Shown one piece after another: positions 46,095 through 53,780 of a stretch of DNA of 64,000 nt (its first letter is position 1; the number at the start of each line of letters is the position of its first letter). A program made the translations under genes and the position numbers. Origin of the DNA: Lachnospiraceae bacterium (GTDB taxonomy: Bacteria > Bacillota > Clostridia > Lachnospirales > Lachnospiraceae); the NCBI GenBank assembly GCA_021205755.1, contig JAJPWX010000135.1, positions 1 through 64,000 on the forward strand, given 5' to 3'. Below the pieces are notes generated by a model that had not been told where the DNA came from, did not search any database, and saw only the letters and a program-made list of their open reading frames with translations.

Positions 46095-47741
46095 ATGGGT
46101 ATAAGCAATATCATTTCATTATTTGGAAGCCTTGGCCTGTTCCTGTTCGGCATGAAATACATGGGAGACGGCCTTGAACTTGCGGCAGGTCCGAAAATGA
46201 AAGACCTTTTGGAGACCCTGACCCGCAACCGGGTGATGGGCTTCCTGCTTGGAGCACTTGTCACGATTGTTATCCAGTCATCATCTGCGACCACCGTAAT
46301 GGTGATGGGCTTTATCAACGCAGGCATCATGGATCTGGCGCAGGCGACGGGAGTCATCCTCGGCGCCAATATTGGTACCACGATTACCAGTGTTCTGATC
46401 GCATTGGATGTATCCGGTATCGCACCAGTCTGTATCTGTCTCGGCGCGGTACTGATGCTGTATACCAAAAAGAAACGTACCGGCTATGTGGGGCAGGTTA
46501 TTCTGGGCTTCGGACTTCTGTTCCAGGGACTCAGCTCCATGAGTGCCGCGATGTCACCTCTGAAAGATTCTCCGGCATTTCTGAATTTTATCGCAAATGC
46601 TACGAATCCGGTGATCGGATTTGTAGTCGGTGTGGTTCTCTGCGCCATCCTGCAGAGCTCTTCCGCCGCGGTCGGCGTCATTCAGGCACTGGCCATGCAG
46701 GGACTGATGCCGCTTCATTTTGCCGCCTTTATCATCTGCGGTATCAACGTTGGCTCTTCCACGCCGCCGATTCTCTCCGCAATCAATGCGAGAAACAATG
46801 CCAAGCGGGCGGCGATGATTTATCTGATTTTTAATGTGGTCGGCGCGATCATTTTTGTCCCGCTTACGCTCCTGCTGCCGATTACCAGCTGGATTGAGGC
46901 AGTCGTACCAAGCGCGATGTTTCAGGTTTCCCTTTATCATATTCTGTTTAAGGTGGTGACGGGTCTGATTCTGCTGCCGCTGACGGATCTGGTCGTGAAA
47001 TGGACTTACCGGATTATTCCGAAGCAGGCGCACGAGAACGCATTCCGTCTGGAATACATAGATAAGAATATGCAGGTAGCCTCCCCGGCTGTTGTGATGC
47101 TGCAGGTTGGCCGCGAGGTAGAGCGTATGGGACGCCTGGCGAGGGAAAACCTGGTTCGGGCAAAAACCATTGTGACCAATCAGAACATGGCCGGGATCAA
47201 GGAGCTGCGCGATACGGAGGATGTGATCGATTATCTTGCTTCCGAGATCACGGAATATCTGACCACGATCAATGCGGCCGAGATGCCGGCGAGCGTTTCC
47301 CGCTACATGAGCAGCGCATTCCATGCGATTAACGATCTGGAGCGAATTGCCGATCATGCGGTGGTGATCACCGGGCAGACGGAGACAAATGTAGAGGCAG
47401 GAGAACCATATTCCGAGCAGGCACAGCAGGAGCTGCTAGAGATCTTTGATCTGGATTTGCAGCTTTATGACATCGCGATGGGACTGTTTAGCCGACACAG
47501 CATCACCCCGGAGGACTGGGTCGAGATTCGCAAGAGAGAGCACCGGATCACGAAGAAAATTTCCAAAGCGCAGGCAGGCCACATGGAGCGTCTGAAAGAT
47601 GGGCAGTGCTCGTTTGAGAAAGGCCTGACATTTGTTGAGATTCTCGACAGCTTCGGGCGTATCGCGGCACACTCCGTGAATATCGCGGAGGAGAGCGGAC
47701 CGGAAGTGCTCGGCGGGATGCTCAAGACGGAAAATAATTGA
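46095..47741 (+). CDS. Na/Pi cotransporter family protein with PhoU-like domain
   Basis: 548 residues. Residues 1-310 are a duplicated sodium-phosphate cotransporter (NptA) core; two QSSSA repeats are visible, QSSSATTVMVMGFINAG and QSSSAAVGVIQALAMQG. Residues 330-540 form a helical PhoU-like domain. It probably imports or exports phosphate with sodium. The ATG at 46095 has only a weak ribosome site (GAAGAAG). No pst or pho genes are adjacent. Confidence 0.9.
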   Translation: MGISNIISLFGSLGLFLFGMKYMGDGLELAAGPKMKDLLETLTRNRVMGFLLGALVTIVIQSSSATTVMVMGFINAGIMDLAQATGVILGANIGTTITSVLIALDVSGIAPVCICLGAVLMLYTKKKRTGYVGQVILGFGLLFQGLSSMSAAMSPLKDSPAFLNFIANATNPVIGFVVGVVLCAILQSSSAAVGVIQALAMQGLMPLHFAAFIICGINVGSSTPPILSAINARNNAKRAAMIYLIFNVVGAIIFVPLTLLLPITSWIEAVVPSAMFQVSLYHILFKVVTGLILLPLTDLVVKWTYRIIPKQAHENAFRLEYIDKNMQVASPAVVMLQVGREVERMGRLARENLVRAKTIVTNQNMAGIKELRDTEDVIDYLASEITEYLTTINAAEMPASVSRYMSSAFHAINDLERIADHAVVITGQTETNVEAGEPYSEQAQQELLEIFDLDLQLYDIAMGLFSRHSITPEDWVEIRKREHRITKKISKAQAGHMERLKDGQCSFEKGLTFVEILDSFGRIAAHSVNIAEESGPEVLGGMLKTENN

Positions 47742-47797
47742 GTGAAAACATAGTGTTTCCGGCTGGCGGTTAGATGATAGAAAACGGGTAAAAACGG

Positions 47798-47826
47798 TTG
47801 ACAAAAAAAAATCGTACTGCTATCAT
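47798..47826 (+). promoter_or_regulatory. promoter of glnA with an A9 spacer run
   Basis: TTGACA at 47798-47803 and TATCAT at 47821-47826 are 17 bases apart. A run of nine A residues (47803-47811) lies in the spacer. The transcript would start near 47833, giving a leader of about 300 bases before glnA. Confidence 0.8.
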
Positions 47827-47842
47827 TTCAGTATGGTTGAAC

Positions 47843-47880
47843 AAAGACGTTCTTCCTTTTGGCAGGACGTCTTTCTTTGT
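47843..47880 (+). promoter_or_regulatory. leader hairpin upstream of glnA
   Basis: AAAGACGT at 47843-47850 pairs with ACGTCTTT at 47867-47874 around 16 bases that can form a small inner hairpin; CTTTGT follows. It lies just after the likely transcription start. It resembles an attenuator hairpin such as ANTAR proteins control in nitrogen genes; the required hexanucleotide loop with conserved A1 and G4 is not clearly present. Confidence 0.5.
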
Positions 47881-47930
47881 CTGACAGAAAAGCTTTTTGG
47901 ATTTTTCCAGCGGGCAAAATCCTTAAGGGG

Positions 47931-48109
47931 TATGATACTACGGATTGCTACGTGCTTCGCACTCTCGCAATCCTAAAAACACTCAGAATCCGCTCATTTT
48001 GACCAAAAATCATGGTCAAAATGGCTACTTCTTCGTGTTTTTGCGGTCCCCAAGGTCATGAATAGGAACGCAAGCGTTCCATTCCTGACCTTTTGTCCCT
48101 TGTATCATA
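47931..48109. repeat. 180-nt multi-arm inverted-repeat element in the glnA leader
   Basis: The ends pair (TATGATAC at 47931-47938 with GTATCATA at 48102-48109). Inside are GGATTGC/GCAATCC (47942-47973, with an inner GTGC-TTC-GCAC), AAAAACAC/GTGTTTTT (47975-47982 with 48035-48042) enclosing an 11-bp perfect stem CATTTTGACCA/TGGTCAAAATG, and GGAACGC-AA-GCGTTCC within GGTCA/TGACC followed by TTTT. It looks like a mobile structured element (MITE-like or a structured RNA). It ends about 20 bases before the glnA ribosome site. I see no other copy in the window. Confidence 0.75.
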
Positions 48110-48139
48110 TTATCCATTTATATAAAAGGAGAAGCGAAT

Positions 48140-49471
48140 ATGAGTAAATATACCAGAGAAGACATATACAGAATTGTGGAGGAAGAGGATGTGCAGTTTA
48201 TCCGGCTGCAGTTTACGGATATGTTTGGCACGTTGAAGAATGTCGCGGTAACGGTGAATCAGCTTGACCGCGTCCTGGCGAATAAGGTCACGTTTGACGG
48301 CGCGTCGATTGAGGGATTTACACGGATTGAACGGTCGGATCTGTGTCTGCATCCGGATCTGGATACATTTCTGATCTTTCCGTGGAGGCCGCAGAATGGC
48401 AAGGTGGCGCGTTTTCTCTGCGACATCTGCTACGCGGATGGAACCCCTTTTGGCGGGGATCCGCGCTATATTCTGAAAAATGTGATTGCCGAAGCGGCAA
48501 AGATGGGCTACACACTGGAAGTAGGGCCGGAGTGTGAGTTTTTCCTGTTCCACACGGATGATGAGGGCAGGCCGACGACGGTGACGCATGAGCAGGCAGG
48601 ATATTTTGATATCGCGCCGATTGATCTGGGGGAAAATGCCAGAAGAGATATGATCCTGACGATGGAGGAGATGGGATATATAGTAGAGTCTTCTCACCAC
48701 GAGGCGGCCCCGGCGCAGCATGAGATTGATTTGCGCTACGATGAGGCGCTTCGCTCCGCGGATGGCATTATGACCTTTCGTCTTGCGGTGAAGACCGTCG
48801 CGAAGCGGCATGGTCTGCACGCATCCTTTATGCCGAAGCCGATTGCGGGTGTGAACGGCTCCGGGATGCATATCAATATGTCTCTGACACACGAAGGGAA
48901 AAATGTTTTCTACGATGAGACGGATCCGATTCATTTAAGTCAGGAGGGGCGCTGGTTTATCGGCGGTCTGTTAAAGCATATCCGTGCGGTGACTGCGGTG
49001 ACGAATCCGATCGTCAATTCATATAAGAGACTGGTGCCGGGGTTTGAGGCGCCGGTGCATGTGGCGTGGTCGGCGAAAAATCGGATTCCGCTGATCCGCA
49101 TTCCGATTATGGGAAATGGTACGAAGCGTATCGAGCTGAGGAGCCCGGATGGCGCGAGCAATCCGTATCTGGCGCTTGCGGTCTGCATGGCGGCCGGATT
49201 GGACGGCATCCGCAATCAGATTACCCCGCCGGAGAGCATCGATGAGAACCTACACGCGCTGACCGCAGAGGACCTGAAAGCAAAAGGTGTGGAGCGCCTG
49301 CCTGTCACGCTGCTGGAAGCGGTGGAGGCGCTGGAGGCAGACGCATTCATTTGCGGCGTTCTCGGCGAGCATGTGACAAAACGTTATATTAAGGCGAAGA
49401 AGGAAGAGTGGGAAGAATACCAGGCAAGTGTGAGTGAGTGGGAGCTGAAGCGCTATCTTGCAAGAGTCTGA
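48140..49471 (+). CDS. glnA: glutamine synthetase, type I
   Basis: 443 residues, the length of the GSI-alpha form without the adenylylation loop. It makes glutamine from glutamate, ammonia and ATP. Visible parts are the N-terminal beta-grasp region LQFTDMFGTLKNVAV, VGPECEFFLF with metal-binding glutamates, ESSHHEAAPAQHEIDLRY, KPIAGVNGSGMHINMSL, and RIELRSPDGASNPYLALAV. Its regulation seems to lie in a long leader with a promoter and hairpins (47798-48109). An ANTAR-domain protein follows about 100 bases later. Confidence 0.97.
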   Translation: MSKYTREDIYRIVEEEDVQFIRLQFTDMFGTLKNVAVTVNQLDRVLANKVTFDGASIEGFTRIERSDLCLHPDLDTFLIFPWRPQNGKVARFLCDICYADGTPFGGDPRYILKNVIAEAAKMGYTLEVGPECEFFLFHTDDEGRPTTVTHEQAGYFDIAPIDLGENARRDMILTMEEMGYIVESSHHEAAPAQHEIDLRYDEALRSADGIMTFRLAVKTVAKRHGLHASFMPKPIAGVNGSGMHINMSLTHEGKNVFYDETDPIHLSQEGRWFIGGLLKHIRAVTAVTNPIVNSYKRLVPGFEAPVHVAWSAKNRIPLIRIPIMGNGTKRIELRSPDGASNPYLALAVCMAAGLDGIRNQITPPESIDENLHALTAEDLKAKGVERLPVTLLEAVEALEADAFICGVLGEHVTKRYIKAKKEEWEEYQASVSEWELKRYLARV

Positions 49472-49573
49472 TGCCCCTGTCATAAGAAAGAAGCTTCAAC
49501 GCACATGACGCTTAGGATTTGCCTGACCTCAGGCATCCGGCGAGGTGTGAGCTAGTATGGCAGGAGGATACAC

Positions 49574-50125
49574 ATGACGAATGTAAATATAGTGGTAGTA
49601 TTTCCCAAACCCGAAGACGCGAAAAGTGTCCGGAATCTGCTGATCCGCAGCGGATACGGGGTTCGTGCGGTCTGTACGAGCGGCGCGCAGGCGCTCTCGG
49701 CGGCGGATCGGCTGGGCTCCGGAGTGATTGTCTGCGGATACAAGTTTGCGGATATGGTCTATTCTGAGCTTTTTGAGGATATGCCGTCTTCTTTTGGAAT
49801 GCTCCTTGTCGCGTCCGCGCGGGCAGTCAGTGAGGGAATATCTGATGGCGTCCTCTGCGTAACCATGCCGTTTCACGTAAATGACCTGCTGGATTCTCTG
49901 GAGACCGTGATCGCCCAGATGGAGCGGCGCAGGCGGCGGAAACGCTCGATGGCGCCGCAGCGCAGTGAGGAAGAAAAAAAGCTGATCGAGGAGGCGAAAT
50001 CTCTTCTGATGGAGCGCAATGGCATGACAGAAGAAGAAGCGCACCATTACCTGCAAAAGACCAGTATGGACAGCGGCACCAATATGGTAGAGACCGCGCA
50101 GATGCTGTTTGCGCTGATGCGGTAG
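49574..50125 (+). CDS. ANTAR-domain RNA-binding protein with degenerate receiver
   Basis: 183 residues. Residues 1-120 have a receiver fold, but the strand 3 aspartate is replaced (VIVCGYKF) and the usual Lys-Pro near the end is MPF, so it cannot be phosphorylated in the standard way. Residues 125-183 form an ANTAR three-helix domain (EEKKLIEEAKSLLMERNGMTEEEAHHYLQK), which binds paired hairpins in nascent RNA and prevents termination. AGGAGG lies 8 bases before the ATG. Its position after glnA and the structured glnA leader suggest it controls glnA. The signal is unknown. Confidence 0.88.
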   Translation: MTNVNIVVVFPKPEDAKSVRNLLIRSGYGVRAVCTSGAQALSAADRLGSGVIVCGYKFADMVYSELFEDMPSSFGMLLVASARAVSEGISDGVLCVTMPFHVNDLLDSLETVIAQMERRRRRKRSMAPQRSEEEKKLIEEAKSLLMERNGMTEEEAHHYLQKTSMDSGTNMVETAQMLFALMR

Positions 50126-50150
50126 GAAGCCTGTTTTCGGCTTCTGTTTT
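50126..50150 (+). terminator. short terminator after the ANTAR gene
   Basis: A 6-bp stem GAAGCC/GGCTTC with loop TGTTTTC and TGTTTT after it, starting at the base after the stop codon. Confidence 0.5.
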
Positions 50151-50282
50151 GGAAAAGATTGATGACATTTTGGAAAGCCTGGAAAAGATTGCAAGAAAGA
50201 TTTTTATTATGGATTATGCAAAGGCGGCTTAGCGGCTGCGGATTTATTTGAAGAAGCCGCAGGCAAGTGCAGGAGGATGGAA

Positions 50283-51200
50283 ATGAGATTCACGAAAATG
50301 CATGGCCTTGGAAATGATTACGTGTATGTCAACTGCCTTCAGGAAACCGTCGAGCATCCCTCGGAAGTGGCGATACGGGTCAGTGACCGCCATTTTGGGA
50401 TCGGTTCAGACGGCCTGATTCTGATCAAACCGTCTGACAAAGCGGATTTTCAGATGGAGATGTATAATGCGGATGGTTCTTTGGGCGCGATGTGCGGCAA
50501 TGGCATCCGCTGCGTGGCAAAGTATGTTTATGATTATGGCCTGACCGATAAGACGCGGATCAGCGTGGAGACTGCCAGCGGGATCAAATATCTGGATTTG
50601 ACGATAGAGCAGTCTCGGCAGGATCCGGATTGTGCGAATGCGCGGGGGAAGGTCAGCCTGGTTCGCGTGGATATGGGAGCTCCGATTCTGGAGCCTGTGC
50701 AGATTCCGGTGGACAGTTCGTTTTTCCATCCGCTTTCTGTTATTTCATCAGAAGACGATACACGGATGGCTGTCAGGCCGATTATCAGCAGAGAAATGCT
50801 GGTTGATTCTAAAACATACGCCGTCACCTGTGTATCCATGGGAAACCCGCACTGTATCGTCCCGATTGAGGATGTGGATGGTTTGGAAATTGAGAAGATC
50901 GGACCGCTTTTTGAGACGCATCCGGCTTTTCCGGATCGGGTGAATACAGAATTTATAAAGGTGATTGACCGTCATACAGTACAGATGCGCGTCTGGGAGC
51001 GCGGCTCCGGCGAGACCCTGGCCTGCGGCACAGGCGCCTGCGCGGTAGCAGTGGCATGTACTTTAAATAAATGGACGGACAATGAGGTGACCGTGAAGCT
51101 TCGCGGAGGAGATCTGCGGATTACCTGGGATCGGGAGCAGAATACGGTCTATATGACCGGATCGGCGACAACGGTATTTGAGGGAGAAATAATTCTCTGA
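50283..51200 (+). CDS. dapF: diaminopimelate epimerase
   Basis: 305 residues. It converts LL- to meso-diaminopimelate for lysine and peptidoglycan. Both active-site cysteines are visible: GAMCGNGIRCVA and ACGTGACAVAVA. MHGLGNDYVYVN is the N-terminal signature. I use the ATG at 50283 because the AGGAGG at 50271-50276 directly precedes the alternative ATG at 50277. It lies 25 bases before dapL, so the two steps are cotranscribed. Confidence 0.95.
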   Translation: MRFTKMHGLGNDYVYVNCLQETVEHPSEVAIRVSDRHFGIGSDGLILIKPSDKADFQMEMYNADGSLGAMCGNGIRCVAKYVYDYGLTDKTRISVETASGIKYLDLTIEQSRQDPDCANARGKVSLVRVDMGAPILEPVQIPVDSSFFHPLSVISSEDDTRMAVRPIISREMLVDSKTYAVTCVSMGNPHCIVPIEDVDGLEIEKIGPLFETHPAFPDRVNTEFIKVIDRHTVQMRVWERGSGETLACGTGACAVAVACTLNKWTDNEVTVKLRGGDLRITWDREQNTVYMTGSATTVFEGEIIL

Positions 51201-51225
51201 AAAATATAAAACTTAGGAGGCTACT

Positions 51226-52440
51226 ATGTTCAAGATCAACGACAACTATTTAAAACTTCCCGGCAGCTATCTTTTCTCGACAATAGCGAAGAAGGTCAGC
51301 GCCTTCCAGGCGGCGAACCCGGATAAAACGGTGATTCGCCTTGGCATCGGCGATGTGACGCAGCCGCTTGCCCCGGCCATCATTGACGCGCTGCACGGCG
51401 CAGTGGATGAGATGGGAAAAGCAGAGACTTTCCATGGCTACGCACCGGATCTCGGCTATGAGTTCCTGCGTACGGCGATCGCGAAAAATGATTACGCGGA
51501 CCGCGGCTGTGATATTGCGGCGGATGAGATTTTTGTTTCCGACGGAGCGAAGTGCGACTCCGGCAATATTCAGGAGATTTTCAGCGTAGACAATAAAATC
51601 GCTGTCTGCGACCCGGTCTATCCGGTTTATGTCGATACGAACGTAATGGCTGGCCGCACCGGCACCTATGATCCGAAAACGGAGATGTGGAGCGATGTGA
51701 TTTATATGCCGTGTACCGAGGCAAACAATTTCTCTCCGGAGCTTCCGAAGGAGACCCCGGACATTATCTATCTGTGTTTCCCGAACAACCCGACCGGCGC
51801 GACCATTACAAAGGCGCAGCTGCAGGAGTGGGTGGATTACGCGAACCGGGTTGGTGCGGTCATTATCTATGACGCGGCATATGAGGCTTATATTTCTGAG
51901 GAGGATGTGCCGCACACAATTTTCGAGTGCGAGGGTGCACGTACCTGCGCGATTGAGCTGAAATCTTTCTCGAAAAACGCGGGCTTTACAGGCACCCGGC
52001 TTGGGTATACCGTTATCCCGAAGGATTTGAAGTGCGGTGATGTGATGCTGCATTCCCTCTGGGCACGCCGCCACGGCACGAAATACAACGGAGCGCCCTA
52101 CATTCAGCAGCGCGCGGGTGAGGCCGTCTACTCACCGGAAGGCAAGGTGCAGCTCGCGAAGCAGGTGGCTTATTACATGAATAATGCGAAGGTTATTAAG
52201 GAAGGCCTTCAGGAGGCTGGCTATACCGTTTCCGGCGGCGTCAACGCGCCGTATATCTGGCTCAAGACGCCGGATGGGATGACATCCTGGGAGTTCTTTG
52301 ATTATTTGCTGGAGAAGGCAAACGTTGTCGGCACACCGGGATCCGGCTTTGGACCAAGCGGAGAAGGGTATTTCCGGCTGACCGCGTTCGGCACCTATGA
52401 GAATAGTGTAGCCGCACTGGAGCGGATCAAACAAATGTAA
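51226..52440 (+). CDS. dapL: LL-diaminopimelate aminotransferase
   Basis: 404 residues. It makes LL-diaminopimelate from tetrahydrodipicolinate in one step, bypassing the succinylase and acetylase routes. The start [18 protein letters not shown] is the DapL signature, [12 protein letters not shown] is in the substrate site, and the PLP lysine lies in [18 protein letters not shown]. The AGGAGG before the ATG and the close dapF confirm the operon. A strong terminator follows. Confidence 0.95.
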   Translation: MFKINDNYLKLPGSYLFSTIAKKVSAFQAANPDKTVIRLGIGDVTQPLAPAIIDALHGAVDEMGKAETFHGYAPDLGYEFLRTAIAKNDYADRGCDIAADEIFVSDGAKCDSGNIQEIFSVDNKIAVCDPVYPVYVDTNVMAGRTGTYDPKTEMWSDVIYMPCTEANNFSPELPKETPDIIYLCFPNNPTGATITKAQLQEWVDYANRVGAVIIYDAAYEAYISEEDVPHTIFECEGARTCAIELKSFSKNAGFTGTRLGYTVIPKDLKCGDVMLHSLWARRHGTKYNGAPYIQQRAGEAVYSPEGKVQLAKQVAYYMNNAKVIKEGLQEAGYTVSGGVNAPYIWLKTPDGMTSWEFFDYLLEKANVVGTPGSGFGPSGEGYFRLTAFGTYENSVAALERIKQM

Positions 52441-52454
52441 ACGCACTATGAAGA

Positions 52455-52495
52455 ACAGGGGACAGACTGTATCAGGGAACTGTCCTCTGTTTTTT
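52455..52495 (+). terminator. intrinsic terminator after dapL
   Basis: A stem ACAGGGGACAG / CTGTCCTCTGT with a 14-base loop and TTTTTT after it. Confidence 0.9.
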
Positions 52496-52498
52496 GAT

Positions 52499-52530
52499 GC
52501 GCAGGGCTGCGAGAGGTATTTTCCGGCTGC
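52499..52530. repeat. 32-bp dispersed repeat, copy 2
   Basis: Identical to the copy at 45857-45888 except for two bases (AG in place of TA at positions 14-15). It again directly follows the T-tract of a terminator, here that of dapL. Confidence 0.8.
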
Positions 52531-52617
52531 CGCCGTGCTATGATGCTTCATAAAAGTACAGATAGAACATGGGAACCTTTGGTTATAAGTGAGACGATTA
52601 TCCGGAGATCATATAGA

Positions 52618-53562
52618 ATGGATTATAAAAGATTCGTGGATTTAAAACAGATTGAATGCCTTGTGGCCTGCGCACAGACTGGTTCGGTTACCAAAGCGGC
52701 CGAAGTATTGCATATGTCGCAGCCGAGTGTAAGCAAAGCGATTAAAACGATGGAGGAGGCACTTGGCGTACAGCTTTTTAGCCGATACGCGAAAGGGATG
52801 TCCCTGACGAGGGAAGGAGAGTCTGCCTACCGCTATGCGAAAGACATACTGGAGGATCTGGACAAAATACAGGATATCCATGCAAAACAGACGATAGAAA
52901 CACTTCGTATGTCCAACAATCCGAGCTCGTGGTTTGCGGATGTTTTTCTGGCGTTTTACACAGAACATCAGGAGGAAGATTTGCATTATCAGATCTATAC
53001 GACGGGAACACGCGAAATCGTGCAGAGAGTGGAAGACAGAAAAGATGATGTGGGGTTTGTATATGTGATCAAAAATCAGAAGGCAGTTTTTGAGTATTAT
53101 CTGAGCCGGAATTATCTGGAGTTTACTCCTCTGGCGGAAACGTACGTGGCTCTTTTTTCGGGGGAAAAGAATAACTCTGAAAATATACAGAAACAGGATG
53201 CGGGATTGTCTGCTTTGCGTCTGGTCCAGAGGTTCCCGGATGAGTTTTCTCCGGACAATTATTGGGATATTATAGATGCAAGCGGACATTCCACGGAGAA
53301 TGCGGAAACCGTAGTGACAACGAACAGTGAATATATCATGACAAGGCTATTGCAGCAAAGTGATTTGTCAAATATCAGTGCTGCCTGGCTGACGCAGGAA
53401 AAACCGTCGGAGCTGACTGCGAGCCGGATGACGGGGTTAAAGGAAGATCAGATTATATTTGGTTTTGTAAAACGCCGGGGGGAGGCGCTTCCGGAAGGTG
53501 TGGCAATGTTTGTGGATTACGTGAAGATGATTTTGGATGCGGGAATAGAAAAACCAGTCTGA
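52618..53562 (+). CDS. LysR-family transcriptional regulator
   Basis: 314 residues. A winged helix-turn-helix in residues 8-66 (ECLVACAQTGSVTKAAEVLHMSQPSVSKAIKTMEE) and a LysR substrate-binding domain after. The start at 52618 has CGGAG about 10 bases upstream; a longer frame from 52540 lacks a site and overlaps the repeat region. Its target is unknown; the gene downstream is a family 5 binding protein about 220 bases away. A terminator overlaps its stop codon. Confidence 0.85.
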   Translation: MDYKRFVDLKQIECLVACAQTGSVTKAAEVLHMSQPSVSKAIKTMEEALGVQLFSRYAKGMSLTREGESAYRYAKDILEDLDKIQDIHAKQTIETLRMSNNPSSWFADVFLAFYTEHQEEDLHYQIYTTGTREIVQRVEDRKDDVGFVYVIKNQKAVFEYYLSRNYLEFTPLAETYVALFSGEKNNSENIQKQDAGLSALRLVQRFPDEFSPDNYWDIIDASGHSTENAETVVTTNSEYIMTRLLQQSDLSNISAAWLTQEKPSELTASRMTGLKEDQIIFGFVKRRGEALPEGVAMFVDYVKMILDAGIEKPV

Positions 53563-53583
53563 GACGGGCTGGTTTTTCTATTC
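53543..53583 (+). terminator. terminator overlapping the end of the LysR gene
   Basis: A 15-bp perfect stem GAATAGAAAAACCAG / CTGGTTTTTCTATTC with an 11-base loop. Its left arm is the last codons of the LysR gene and the stop codon sits in the loop. Confidence 0.85.
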
Positions 53584-53640
53584 CTACAAAACATAGATCT
53601 CTATATCAAATACGAATAGCCAGATAACCCCGGGTGGGGC

Positions 53641-53668
53641 TTGCTTCAAAGAAAATGGGGTTTATAAT
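53641..53668 (+). promoter_or_regulatory. possible promoter of the family 5 binding-protein gene
   Basis: TTGCTT at 53641-53646 and TATAAT at 53663-53668 are 16 bases apart. A leader of about 105 bases with a weak hairpin (CTCATGC / GCATGAA-like) precedes the start codon. Confidence 0.55.
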
Positions 53669-53780
53669 CATTTACTATAAAAGTGTCATCAGTCGTTTGG
53701 GCTCATGCCTTGTCTGCACGGCTGAGAGCATGAAGTTTAGTAAGAATAAATGAACAGTATAAACCCTTCAGGAGGCAAGA

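Noticed and set aside
47843-47880. identification of this hairpin as a standard ANTAR target
   Set aside because: The hexaloop with conserved A1 and G4 is not present in the folding I can draw, so it is reported only as a candidate leader hairpin.
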